Positions 36,233-43,631 of a stretch of 43,802 nt of DNA are shown here, piece by piece. This DNA comes from Anaerolineales bacterium. GTDB taxonomy: Bacteria; Chloroflexota; Anaerolineae; Anaerolineales; Villigracilaceae. Made by a program: the position numbers and the translations under genes. Location: positions 1-43,802 of the forward strand of contig JAEURI010000071.1 of NCBI GenBank assembly GCA_016789225.1. The letters run 5' to 3'. The notes beneath the pieces were generated by a model. The model worked only from the letters and a program-made list of their open reading frames with translations, was not told the DNA's origin and made no database searches. Every line of letters starts with the position of its first letter. Positions within the stretch are counted from its first letter, which is position 1.

Positions 36233-37345
36233 CTGACGCGGGGAAAAGAAATAACTGACTGCAATGGAAACTACAATCAAGCCGATCGCCAGCGGATAAA
36301 CAAAGAACGGATCCTTTTCAAAAATATATCCGGCAATGGGCGGCGCGATGATGAAGATGACCGCGCTGACAGTTTCCATCATGCCGTATGTGAGTCCCAT
36401 TTGCGATTCATGCACAAGGTCGCGTGCCTGCGCCATCGCCATGGGACGTGCCGCACGAAAGCCCCCAAGCAAGAAGTAGGCCAGCATGAATATGGGAAGC
36501 CCCAGGCCTTTCCACATCAAAACAGCGAAGAACGCCACCAAGACCTGCGCAAACAAAAAACCCCGGCGCGGATTCAAGCGCCCCACCCCCAATGCCAGCA
36601 GGGAATTTCCCAATGCGCCCGCCGAAAATACCCAGCCGGTCTCGGTAAGAGTCAGTTCACGCACACCTTTTAGGAAGTTTGGCGTAAGCGGCTGGGATAA
36701 ATACAACGCGAACACCGCAAAAGCGAAGATCATCAGGAAGTTTATGAAACGTGTATTGTTGAACAAACTTTGGGGCGGCGCTTCAGGATCGTGTTTATCA
36801 ATGGGCTGCCCTTCGATGAAGACCATGAACAGAAGCGAAACGACAAACACACCGAACGCAACCAGATAGCTGGAACGCATCCCATAATGCTCCGCGATCC
36901 AGCCGCCGCTGACAGGACCGAGCGCCATACCCATGTTAAAGGTCGCTGTTGTCAGCGAGAGCGCCGTACCCACTTCCCACTTTCCGCGCGCCGCCGTCAC
37001 ATAACTGCCAAGCGGGGAAGCCACGAACGCAGTCACACCATACAAGAACAACCCCGCCAGATAAAAAGGCAGGCTGGTCGCAAGGCCCATAATTAGCGTG
37101 GAAACCACACCCAAGATCCACGCCGAAACCAACAGCGGACGCCTGCCGATCCGGTCAGCAAGATGCCCGCCAGGAATATGTGTGATCGCCATAAAAAATC
37201 CGAATGCGCCCAGCGCCAACCCAACCTGCTGTTTATTTAAAATAAAATCGGTCTCCAGACGAATTGATACAAAATTGAAGAACATCCCTTCGCCCAGTCC
37301 CCAGAGCAGCAGTGCAATAGCAATAAAGAATAAATTTCGATTCAA
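36185..37345 (-). CDS. MFS transporter
   Basis: 386 residues, 12 spans. The family signature GGHLADRIGRRPLL follows the second span, and a related pattern (GVGRLNPRRGF) occurs in the second half. Substrate unknown; the extended run of small residues in spans 4-5 (TATFNMGMALGPVSGGWIAE) is drug/sugar-exporter-like. The start is a TTG at 37345, preceded by agagg. A longer frame from 37567 overlaps the upstream esterase gene on the same strand and encodes non-membrane residues, so it is spurious. The C-terminal tail (SDSQPSIVNQKS) is made of a 7-nt repeat and is probably dispensable. Confidence 0.85.
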   Translation of the reverse strand: MNRNLFFIAIALLLWGLGEGMFFNFVSIRLETDFILNKQQVGLALGAFGFFMAITHIPGGHLADRIGRRPLLVSAWILGVVSTLIMGLATSLPFYLAGLFLYGVTAFVASPLGSYVTAARGKWEVGTALSLTTATFNMGMALGPVSGGWIAEHYGMRSSYLVAFGVFVVSLLFMVFIEGQPIDKHDPEAPPQSLFNNTRFINFLMIFAFAVFALYLSQPLTPNFLKGVRELTLTETGWVFSAGALGNSLLALGVGRLNPRRGFLFAQVLVAFFAVLMWKGLGLPIFMLAYFLLGGFRAARPMAMAQARDLVHESQMGLTYGMMETVSAVIFIIAPPIAGYIFEKDPFFVYPLAIGLIVVSIAVSYFFSPRQPQISDSQPSIVNQKS

Positions 37346-37360
37346 GTTTCCTCTTTTTTC

Positions 37361-37389
37361 AAAAAAGTGGTCACGTTTGCAACGTGACC
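37361..37389 (-). terminator. Terminator of the aro-esterase operon
   Basis: On the minus strand ggtcacgtt pairs with aacgtgacc (9 bp, 3-nt loop; 37389-37369), starting right at the esterase stop codon, then acttttttg. It sits just before the MFS start at 37345. Confidence 0.85.
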
Positions 37390-38174
37390 TAAAGATTGTC
37401 TTCCACTCGCCGCATAAAATCCCGCGCCAGTTCAAACACCTGATGACGAGCCGCATCACGCGTGACAACGTGACCTGCCTCGACCACATAAGCCTTTGTC
37501 CTGTCGGAGGCATTGACCAGCCCGGCATAAAGCCATTCCATATTCTCCGGCAAGACATACGTATCATTCTTCGAATGGATCAACAACACAGGCTTCGTCA
37601 CCAACGGCAACGCCGCCCGCATTTCGCCCAATAGACTCTTCATCTCCGCAATCGAACGGATCGGATTCTGCGGATACGAAATGTGCTCCATGAAAGCTTG
37701 CTTGTCGAACCAGGAAGCGCCCGGCACTTCCTTAGACTTGGGCAGATACTTCACAAACCGGCTGTATAACTTGATGTACCAAATCGGATAATCCTTCGGA
37801 TCGTTCGGCAACGAATATGGCGTAGACATGGCCACCACACCCGCCACATCCAACCGAGTGGACATCAACAACGACAACACACCACCCATGGAAAGACCAG
37901 CTAAAAAGATTCGGTCGGTTGTACCGCGTAACAAGTTGTAACCGTCTTCAACACAAGCCGTCCAATCCATCCAACGCGAGCGGATCATATCTTCAGGAGT
38001 GGTTGCATGTCCTGCCAGCCGAACTCCCAAACAGGTGTATCCCTGTTCGTTTAAATATTCCCCCATCCAGCGCATTTCCTTGGGCGCGCCTGTAAAGCCA
38101 TGGATCAGCAATACACCTGTGCGCCCGCCGGGAAGAAAAAAAGGTTCAGCTGTAGGAATGATTTGGGTGTTCAC
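37389..38174 (-). CDS. Alpha/beta hydrolase, carboxylesterase/lipase-like
   Basis: 261 residues, cytosolic, full alpha/beta hydrolase fold. The oxyanion-hole segment LLIHGFTGAP (22-31), nucleophile Ser95 in GLSMGG, acid Asp204 in HSKNDTYV and His235 in EAGHVVT form the triad. It resembles Est30-type carboxylesterases and bacterial monoacylglycerol lipases. It starts with a GTG that overlaps the aroQ stop by four bases (GTGA), so it is translated with the aro operon, although an obvious pathway role is lacking. A terminator follows at once. Confidence 0.88.
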   Translation of the reverse strand: MNTQIIPTAEPFFLPGGRTGVLLIHGFTGAPKEMRWMGEYLNEQGYTCLGVRLAGHATTPEDMIRSRWMDWTACVEDGYNLLRGTTDRIFLAGLSMGGVLSLLMSTRLDVAGVVAMSTPYSLPNDPKDYPIWYIKLYSRFVKYLPKSKEVPGASWFDKQAFMEHISYPQNPIRSIAEMKSLLGEMRAALPLVTKPVLLIHSKNDTYVLPENMEWLYAGLVNASDRTKAYVVEAGHVVTRDAARHQVFELARDFMRRVEDNL

Positions 38175-38605
38175 ATCTTGATTATATCAACGAGCCCGCG
38201 CAAGCCAAGTTCATACGATCGCCAGCCAAATCCCGTCACCTTGCCTTTGCAGACTGCCGAAACGAAAGATACATGCCGAAATTCCTCACGCGCATACACA
38301 TTCGAAAGATGCACTTCGATCACTGGAATCACAATTGCCGAGATCGCGTCACGCAAAGCCACCGATGTGTGAGTGTACCCACCAGGGTTGAAAACCACAC
38401 CGCCCGCCCAAGTCCGCGCATCGTGCAGAACATCGATCAACGTGCCTTCATGATTCGAATGTTGACAGACCACTTCCACGCCGAGTTCTTTCCCAAGCGC
38501 GATCATCTTTTCGTTAATATCATTCAACGTCATCGAACCGTATACTTCCGGCTCGCGCGTGCCAAGCAAATTCAAGTTTGGTCCGTGCAGGATAAGTATT
38601 TTCAT
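38171..38605 (-). CDS. aroQ: Type II 3-dehydroquinate dehydratase
   Basis: Shikimate pathway step 3: 3-dehydroquinate to 3-dehydroshikimate. 144 residues, the standard length of the dodecameric type II enzyme. The N-terminus ILHGPNLNLLGTREPEVYG contains Arg17 and the catalytic Tyr22. HSNHEG (49-54), FNPGGYTHTSVAL (72-84) and the catalytic His99 in IEVHLSN are all present. It lies 33 bases after aroKB, the gap being partly 7-nt repeat, and its stop overlaps the esterase start. Confidence 0.97.
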   Translation of the reverse strand: MKILILHGPNLNLLGTREPEVYGSMTLNDINEKMIALGKELGVEVVCQHSNHEGTLIDVLHDARTWAGGVVFNPGGYTHTSVALRDAISAIVIPVIEVHLSNVYAREEFRHVSFVSAVCKGKVTGFGWRSYELGLRGLVDIIKM

Positions 38606-38621
38606 GATTCCTCATTTCACG

Positions 38622-38657
38622 GCGATAGACGACATGGTCTATCGTCCATCGTCTAAT
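38622..38657. repeat. Heptanucleotide repeat and inverted repeat at the aroKB 3' end
   Basis: On the minus strand, units agacgat, ggacgat and a partial agacc span the aroKB stop and the gap to aroQ. A 7-bp inverted repeat (gatagac at 38624-38630, gtctatc at 38637-38643) is included. The units match those inside aroA at 42628-42655. Confidence 0.7.
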
Positions 38658-40147
38658 ACCGATTCCAAATCATCCACGTTCACCAATTCCACTTTGCCGA
38701 TCTCTACTGGCAGAGCAAAGCGGATGGACTTCGCGTTCTTCTTTTTATCCACCCGCATGACTCGGATGATCTCTTCGCGCGGCATTTCATCCGGGATCTG
38801 GATGGGCAGCCCCAATGTAGAGAGCGTGGACACAATCGCATCCACCGTGCTTTGGCCTGTCAGTCCGACCCGGGCCGCATACTTCGCCTCAGCCGCCATG
38901 CCGATCGATATCGCCTCACCGTGACTGAGTTTAAACTTGCTGACCAGCTCCACCGCATGCCCAACGGTATGGCCCAAGTTCAAAGCCGCACGAATTCCTT
39001 TTTCGTACGGATCTTCTTCGATGACTTTGATCTTGACTGCCATCGCCCGCTTGACCACTTCTTCGAGATGATCTTTCACCCAGCTCATGCCCTGGGAAGC
39101 GAGTTCGAACAAGCCGGGGTCGGAGATGACCCCATGCTTGACCACTTCCGCCATGCCGGAGCGGAGCTCACGCTCTGGCAGCGTAAGCAAAAGGCCCGGG
39201 TCTGCAATGACCAGCTTCGGGGGATGGAAGGAGCCGACGAGGTTCTTCCCTTCAGGCAGGTCAAATCCAGTCTTTCCTCCCAATGATGCATCGACCATCG
39301 AAAGCAAGCTTGTCGGCACAACGACCCAATCAATGCCGCGCATGTAGGTGGCTGCGGCAAAGCCGGTCATGTCGCCGATCACACCACCGCCCAATGCGAC
39401 AACCGTACTCTTGCGGTCAAGTCCGTTCTCAAGAAAGCCTTTCCACAGACGCGAGACGGTTTCAAGATTTTTATATTCCTCACCCGCAGGGACAACAACC
39501 GATTTGGCATTGAAGATGGTTTGAATTTTTTCGAGATGATACTTCGCCACGTTCTCATCAGTGACGATTATGGAGGGCTGCAAAGATGGCAAGTTAGAAA
39601 CTTGATCTACCATGACATCATATTCCCTCATTGCAGAGAGATGATGCCTGCCCAACACAACCCTCGCCCGATAAGAATTGTGCTCGGCAGACCTGGCATC
39701 CACTTGCAGTTTTAGTGGGAAGGAATCGTAGTGGGACTTTCGTTTATCGAGCAGAGACTTGAGTTTCGAATTCAGATCCCCTGCGAGTAAGGGACGCTTG
39801 CCAGTTTCGTTTCGCAGCCGTTCCAGCAAGAGCGGCAAGTCTGCCATAAGCAGGAGAACTTTGCCGTGAGATTCTGCCAGGGCGCGGTTTTCATCACGAA
39901 GCAATGCGCCGCCGCCCAATGCAATGACACTCTCCCTTTCCATTGTCAGTGCGGATAGTGCAGTCGCTTCCATATCACGGAACGTCGTCTCGCCCTGTTG
40001 CTCCATGATCTGAGGGATGGACATGCCCGCATTCGTCTCGATGACACGGTCGAGATCAATGAACGGGAGTTTGAGACTGGCAGAGAGTTTTTTTCCGATG
40101 GTGGATTTGCCGGTGCCGGGTGGGCCATAAAGGAAGATGTGAGTCAT
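38639..40147 (-). CDS. aroKB: Shikimate kinase / 3-dehydroquinate synthase fusion (AroK-AroB)
   Basis: 502 residues. Residues about 1-160 are shikimate kinase: P-loop GPPGTGKST (8-16), FIDLDRVIE, the ALGGGALL segment and the lid GKRPLLAG, phosphorylating shikimate with ATP. Residues about 185-502 are NAD-dependent 3-dehydroquinate synthase, with ALGGGVIGDMTGFAAATYMRG, VDASLGGKTG, and metal-site NLGHTVGHAVE, forming 3-dehydroquinate from DAHP. The two catalyse non-consecutive steps (2 and 5) of the shikimate pathway. Both halves look intact. The ribosome site is poor, with a cctcttt tract in its place. No DAHP synthase lies within the window. Confidence 0.95.
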   Translation of the reverse strand: MTHIFLYGPPGTGKSTIGKKLSASLKLPFIDLDRVIETNAGMSIPQIMEQQGETTFRDMEATALSALTMERESVIALGGGALLRDENRALAESHGKVLLLMADLPLLLERLRNETGKRPLLAGDLNSKLKSLLDKRKSHYDSFPLKLQVDARSAEHNSYRARVVLGRHHLSAMREYDVMVDQVSNLPSLQPSIIVTDENVAKYHLEKIQTIFNAKSVVVPAGEEYKNLETVSRLWKGFLENGLDRKSTVVALGGGVIGDMTGFAAATYMRGIDWVVVPTSLLSMVDASLGGKTGFDLPEGKNLVGSFHPPKLVIADPGLLLTLPERELRSGMAEVVKHGVISDPGLFELASQGMSWVKDHLEEVVKRAMAVKIKVIEEDPYEKGIRAALNLGHTVGHAVELVSKFKLSHGEAISIGMAAEAKYAARVGLTGQSTVDAIVSTLSTLGLPIQIPDEMPREEIIRVMRVDKKKNAKSIRFALPVEIGKVELVNVDDLESVLDDGR

Positions 40148-40187
40148 AGGATGAAAGAGGAAAGATGTGATGGAAAGTAGTGAGGGA

Positions 40188-41357
40188 TTATTCCCAGAAG
40201 ATGTGAGGGGTGTTATCCATTGGCAAATCTTCGAGGGTGGCTTTTCTCAGAGATTCAAAACGTGGTTTCATTTCGCTGAGCGAGTCACCGCCGAGTTTTT
40301 CGAGCAGGGCATCAGCAAGGACGAAAGCGACCATTGCTTCGAGGATCGGCACGGCACGCGGGACGGGACAAAAATCGGAGCGCTCATATTTGGTGGGAGA
40401 TTCTGTCCCCGAAGCAAGATCAACTGTCGGCTGGGGAAGAAGCGTGGTAGCTATCGGTTTCATCGCCGCGCGGATGATGATGGGCTGTCCATTGCTGATT
40501 CCGCCTTCGGTTCCACCTGCGCGGTTAGTTGAGCGTTGCAAGTTTGCACCTTGCAAGCTGATAGGGTCATGGGCTTGCGTGCCGATTCGTTTGGCGTTCT
40601 CAAAAGCATCGCCAACTTCCACACCTTTGATGGCTTGCACAGACATGATGGCGAGAGCGAGTTTGGCTTCGAGGCGGCGATCCCATTGGACAAAACTGCC
40701 GAGACCGACAGGAACATTGAGCGCGACAATTTCAAGCACGCCGCCCAATGTATTTTTGCCGTGAATGGTCTTTTCGATCTCAGCACGCATCTGACTCGCT
40801 GATGATTCAATCGGGCAGCGCACATCAGATTCTTCGGCGCGAGTGAAACGCTCTTCAAAAGGTATATCGCCAAAATCGGTTTGCACTTCGCCAATGGACG
40901 AGACATACCCGCCAACGATGATCCCGAACTGCGCGAGAAAATGCTTGCATACCGCACCGGCGGCTACGCGCATTGTGGTCTCGCGGGCAGAGGCACGTTC
41001 GAGGGCAGGGCGCAGGTCTTTGTATCCGTATTTGACCGCGCCGGTTAAGTCCGCGTGACCGGGACGGGGCGCGGTCATCGGCTCGATGGCTTTGCCCTTC
41101 CATTTGATATGGTCATCGTTTTGAACGAGCAAGGCAATTGGCGCGCCTGTGGTTTCGCCGCCCATCACGCCGCCAAGGATTTGCACGGTGTCCTTTTCAA
41201 TTTTCATGCGTCCGCCCGAGCCGTATCCCTGTTGGCGGCGGGCAAGTTCCTTGTTGATGATGTCGGGCGTGAGTGAAAGCCCGGCGGGGATGCCATCGAG
41301 GATGGTGGTGAGCGATGGTCCGTGGGATTCACCGGCGGTGAGGAAGCGTAAGGTCAT
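40188..41357 (-). CDS. aroC: Chorismate synthase
   Basis: Last common step of the pathway: EPSP to chorismate, needing reduced FMN. 389 residues. The N-terminus is MTLRFLTAGESHGPSL, then RRQQGYGSGGRM, APRPGHADL, and the C-terminal signatures NRAGGTEGGISNG and YERSDFCPVPRA. The start is the ATG at 41357 with ggag six bases upstream; an upstream extension of 28 residues overlaps the aroE gene end and is not family-like. It is 29 bases downstream of aroE and 40 bases upstream of aroKB in the operon. Confidence 0.97.
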   Translation of the reverse strand: MTLRFLTAGESHGPSLTTILDGIPAGLSLTPDIINKELARRQQGYGSGGRMKIEKDTVQILGGVMGGETTGAPIALLVQNDDHIKWKGKAIEPMTAPRPGHADLTGAVKYGYKDLRPALERASARETTMRVAAGAVCKHFLAQFGIIVGGYVSSIGEVQTDFGDIPFEERFTRAEESDVRCPIESSASQMRAEIEKTIHGKNTLGGVLEIVALNVPVGLGSFVQWDRRLEAKLALAIMSVQAIKGVEVGDAFENAKRIGTQAHDPISLQGANLQRSTNRAGGTEGGISNGQPIIIRAAMKPIATTLLPQPTVDLASGTESPTKYERSDFCPVPRAVPILEAMVAFVLADALLEKLGGDSLSEMKPRFESLRKATLEDLPMDNTPHIFWE

Positions 41358-41386
41358 GTGAGGCTCCGAGTGGAAAGAGGAAAGGA

Positions 41387-42232
41387 TTATGATGCGGCTA
41401 CTTGATAAAGGATTTCGCGCGGTGGGTTGTGACCTGTCCACTTTTCGAAGGCGAGGGCAGCTTGTTCAATGAGCATTCCCAAGCCAGTCGTGGCAGAACA
41501 TCCCTGTGCGCGGGCATCTTTCACTAATTTTGTTTCGCGTGGATTGTAGACTAAATCGTAAATTATGGTGTCTGGTGAAAGAATTGTATTTTCAGGCAAG
41601 GGAGAAGTTTCTATATTTGGCGCCATTCCCAAAGGCGTGGTGTTTATTAGCAAGTGAAAAGTGGAAAGTGGAAAGTCGAAGGTCGAAAGTCGAAGGTCGT
41701 GCTCTGCAAAAGATTGCGAAAGTTGTTCGGCTTGTTCAAGGCGACGAGCAGCGATGGTGACATTCCAGCCATCGTTAAGTAAGGCATAAACAACTGCTCT
41801 TGCAGAACCACCTGCACCCAAGACGATCGCCGATTTTCGATTTTCGATTTTCGATTTGGTTTCGGTAACAACCCGTTTCAAATCGGATAGGAATCCAGGC
41901 GCGTCGGTGTTATCGCCAATGAGTTTGTTTTGTCGCATGTAAATCGTGTTGACCGCACCAATGGCTTTTGCTGTTGGCGTGAGTTCATCCATGAATTCGA
42001 TCACGTTCTGCTTATGCGGAATGGTGACGTTGAGTCCTGTAATCTCACCAGAACGGACGTGGGAGAGTAAGTCTTTCAGTCCTTGTTTGTCATCAGGAGC
42101 GATTGGAAATAAGGAATAATTACCATTAAGTCCACATGCTTTTAACGCAGCGCTGTGGATTTTGGGAGAGAGCGAATGACCAAGGGGATAGCCGATCAGT
42201 CCAAGTTGAAAGTGGGGAGTAGAAAGTGGCAT
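41387..42232 (-). CDS. aroE: Shikimate dehydrogenase
   Basis: Reduces 3-dehydroshikimate to shikimate with NADPH. 281 residues. Substrate-binding HSLSPKIH (19-26), catalytic Lys74 in NVTIPHK, Asp110 in GDNTDAPGF, the Rossmann loop LGAGGSARA (138-146) and the C-terminal GLGMLIEQAALAFE are present. Three stretches are built from degenerate 7-nt repeats: the extreme N-terminus (MPLSTPHF), residues about 125-136 (KSKIENRKSA, just before the Rossmann loop) and about 178-194 (LRLSTFDFPLSTFH, before INTTPLGM). All fall in surface loops and keep the frame, so the enzyme is probably functional. Confidence 0.94.
   Translation of the reverse strand: MPLSTPHFQLGLIGYPLGHSLSPKIHSAALKACGLNGNYSLFPIAPDDKQGLKDLLSHVRSGEITGLNVTIPHKQNVIEFMDELTPTAKAIGAVNTIYMRQNKLIGDNTDAPGFLSDLKRVVTETKSKIENRKSAIVLGAGGSARAVVYALLNDGWNVTIAARRLEQAEQLSQSFAEHDLRLSTFDFPLSTFHLLINTTPLGMAPNIETSPLPENTILSPDTIIYDLVYNPRETKLVKDARAQGCSATTGLGMLIEQAALAFEKWTGHNPPREILYQVAAS
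41654..41702. repeat. Heptanucleotide repeat inside aroE (C-terminal half)
   Basis: Seven 7-nt units in a row: gtgaaaa, gtggaaa, gtggaaa, gtcgaag, gtcgaaa, gtcgaag, gtcgtgc. On the minus strand they encode the LRLSTFDFPLSTFH stretch, with a 7-residue period in the peptide, as expected of three 7-nt units. Confidence 0.9.
41831..41858. repeat. Heptanucleotide repeat inside aroE (before the Rossmann loop)
   Basis: Three perfect cgatttt units plus cgatttg, encoding KSKIENRKS on the minus strand immediately before the NADP-binding strand of AroE. Confidence 0.9.
42205..42232. repeat. Heptanucleotide repeat at the aroE start codon
   Basis: Four units (gttgaaa, gtgggga, gtagaaa, gtggcat), the last containing the aroE ATG complement (42230-42232). 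They encode the first residues MPLSTPHFQ. Confidence 0.75.
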
Positions 42233-42258
42233 GGGCAGGAAGATGAAAGAGGAAAGAA

Positions 42259-43590
42259 TTAGCGCAAAGTTTCCAGTACTTCAAAATAATTGGGAAAGGT
42301 TTTGGAAACACAGGATGGATTTTCAATCGTCACACCGTCAAAGCGTAAACCGATGAGAGAGAATGCCATTGCCATGCGGTGATCGTTGTAGGTTTGGATG
42401 GAAGCGCTTCGCATCTTCTCTACGGGATAGATGGTCATTCCATCTTCATGCTCTTCCACGCGGATGCCGAGTCTGTCCAACTCCACACAGGTCGCATGGA
42501 CACGGTCTGTCTCTTTGACGCGGGCCGATGCAATGCCCCGAATTCTAGTCGGTGATGAAGCAAAGGGAGCAACGGCAGCAAGGGTTTGGGCGGTGTCGGG
42601 GATGTCGCGCATGTCCACATCAACACCGACGATGGACGATGGACGATAGACCGTGATTGAGTTATCAGCTTCTTCCACTTCACATCCCATTTGTTTCAAG
42701 ACATCGAGAAATGCAATATCACCCTGCACCGATTTACGCGAGACATTTTCCACTTTGACGGTTCCACCGCAGATGGCAGGGGCAGCGAAGAAGTAGGAAG
42801 CGGCGGAGGCGTCGGATTCGATGGCGTAAGAAGAAAGAGGGCAGAAGGAAGAAGGGTGAATAGTAAAACGTGAATATCCGTTACGTTCGATTTCGACGCC
42901 AAAGTCTTTCATGATGGAAATGGTCATGTCCACGTAAGGTTTGGAGTTGAGATTGGTGGTGAGTTCGACTTCGATTTGAGATTGGGCATAAGGGGCGGTC
43001 ATCAACAGGGCGGAGAGGAACTGACTTGAAATATCGCCTGCAATTTTTGTTTTTCCGCCAGGGAGACCAGATGCCATAATTTTGATGGGAGGGTAAATCT
43101 CTGACTGCTGACCGTTGAGCGCTGACGAAGTGGTCTGCGGTCGGTCGTCCACGGTCGTGATAATTGCGCCAAGTTGAGACAATGCCTCCACCAAATCCCC
43201 TATGGGACGTTCACGCATGCGCGGCTCACCATCCAAAATGTATTCTCCGTTGCCGAGAGTGAGAAAGGCAGAGAGAAATCTTGCAGCAGTACCAGCGTTG
43301 CCGATGAAAAGTTCCGCTTTCTTTGCAGGGATTTTTCCGCCCAAGCCGGTGACGGTCATGAAATGCGCGGCTTCATCCAATTGAACGTCGAAGCCAAGGG
43401 TTTGCAGGGCTTTGGCGAAGTAACGCGAGTCGTCGGAGAAGAGGGCGTTAGTTAAGTGAGTCTTTCCGTTTGCAAGAGAGGCAATCAGCAAGGCGCGGTT
43501 GGTCAGTGACTTCGAGCCCGGCACGCGAACAGTGGCGGAGAGAGGATGGCTTATTGGAGTAATGCGCAGAGAAGCAGGTAAGTTTGGCAT
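42259..43590 (-). CDS. aroA: 3-phosphoshikimate 1-carboxyvinyltransferase (EPSP synthase)
   Basis: Joins shikimate-3-phosphate and PEP to EPSP. 443 residues, about 15 longer than usual. Lys27 in VPGSKSLTNRALL, the PEP loop IGNAGTAARFLSA, GEPRMRERPIGDL, DDHR-type NDHRMAMAF and the catalytic SDASAASYF region are all present. The loop glycine that is alanine in some glyphosate-tolerant enzymes is Gly here. The extra length comes from repeat-derived stretches: RPQTTSSALNGQQSEI (8 heptads at 43101-43156), HPSSFCPLSSYA (42830-42864) and YRPSSIVG (42628-42655). Its ATG lies within a pyrimidine tract and has no ribosome site of usual type. Confidence 0.96.
   Translation of the reverse strand: MPNLPASLRITPISHPLSATVRVPGSKSLTNRALLIASLANGKTHLTNALFSDDSRYFAKALQTLGFDVQLDEAAHFMTVTGLGGKIPAKKAELFIGNAGTAARFLSAFLTLGNGEYILDGEPRMRERPIGDLVEALSQLGAIITTVDDRPQTTSSALNGQQSEIYPPIKIMASGLPGGKTKIAGDISSQFLSALLMTAPYAQSQIEVELTTNLNSKPYVDMTISIMKDFGVEIERNGYSRFTIHPSSFCPLSSYAIESDASAASYFFAAPAICGGTVKVENVSRKSVQGDIAFLDVLKQMGCEVEEADNSITVYRPSSIVGVDVDMRDIPDTAQTLAAVAPFASSPTRIRGIASARVKETDRVHATCVELDRLGIRVEEHEDGMTIYPVEKMRSASIQTYNDHRMAMAFSLIGLRFDGVTIENPSCVSKTFPNYFEVLETLR
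42628..42655. repeat. Heptanucleotide repeat inside aroA (site 1)
   Basis: Units gacgatg, gacgatg, gacgata, gaccgtg. They encode YRPSSIVG on the minus strand. The unit is the same as at the aroKB 3' end (38622-38657). Confidence 0.8.
42830..42864. repeat. Heptanucleotide repeat inside aroA (site 2)
   Basis: Five degenerate units (gaagaaa, gagggca, gaaggaa, gaagggt, gaatagt) encoding the FTIHPSSFCPLSSYA stretch. Purine-rich on the plus strand. Confidence 0.65.
43101..43156. repeat. Heptanucleotide repeat inside aroA (site 3)
   Basis: Eight degenerate 7-nt units (ctgactg, ctgaccg, ttgagcg, ctgacga, agtggtc, tgcggtc, ggtcgtc, cacggtc) encode DDRPQTTSSALNGQQSE in AroA, an extra loop compared with the usual enzyme. 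Confidence 0.75.
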
Positions 43591-43610
43591 GAAAGAATAA
43601 AGAGGAAAGA

Positions 43611-43631
43611 AGTTATCAGTAATCAGTTGCC
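43611..43631. repeat. Heptanucleotide repeat between tyrA and aroA
   Basis: Three units (agttatc, agtaatc, agttgcc) spanning the tyrA stop codon at 43623-43625 and the start of the gap to aroA. Confidence 0.6.

Noticed and set aside
37346-37567. N-terminal extension of the second MFS gene
   Set aside because: It overlaps the esterase gene in another frame, crosses the esterase terminator, and encodes a basic non-membrane stretch.
41358-41441. 28-residue extension of chorismate synthase
   Set aside because: It overlaps the end of aroE; family proteins begin at MTLRFLTAGESHG, which has its own ribosome site.
41654-43156. CRISPR-like array from repeated short units
   Set aside because: Units are 7 nt, contiguous without spacers, and lie inside coding sequence.
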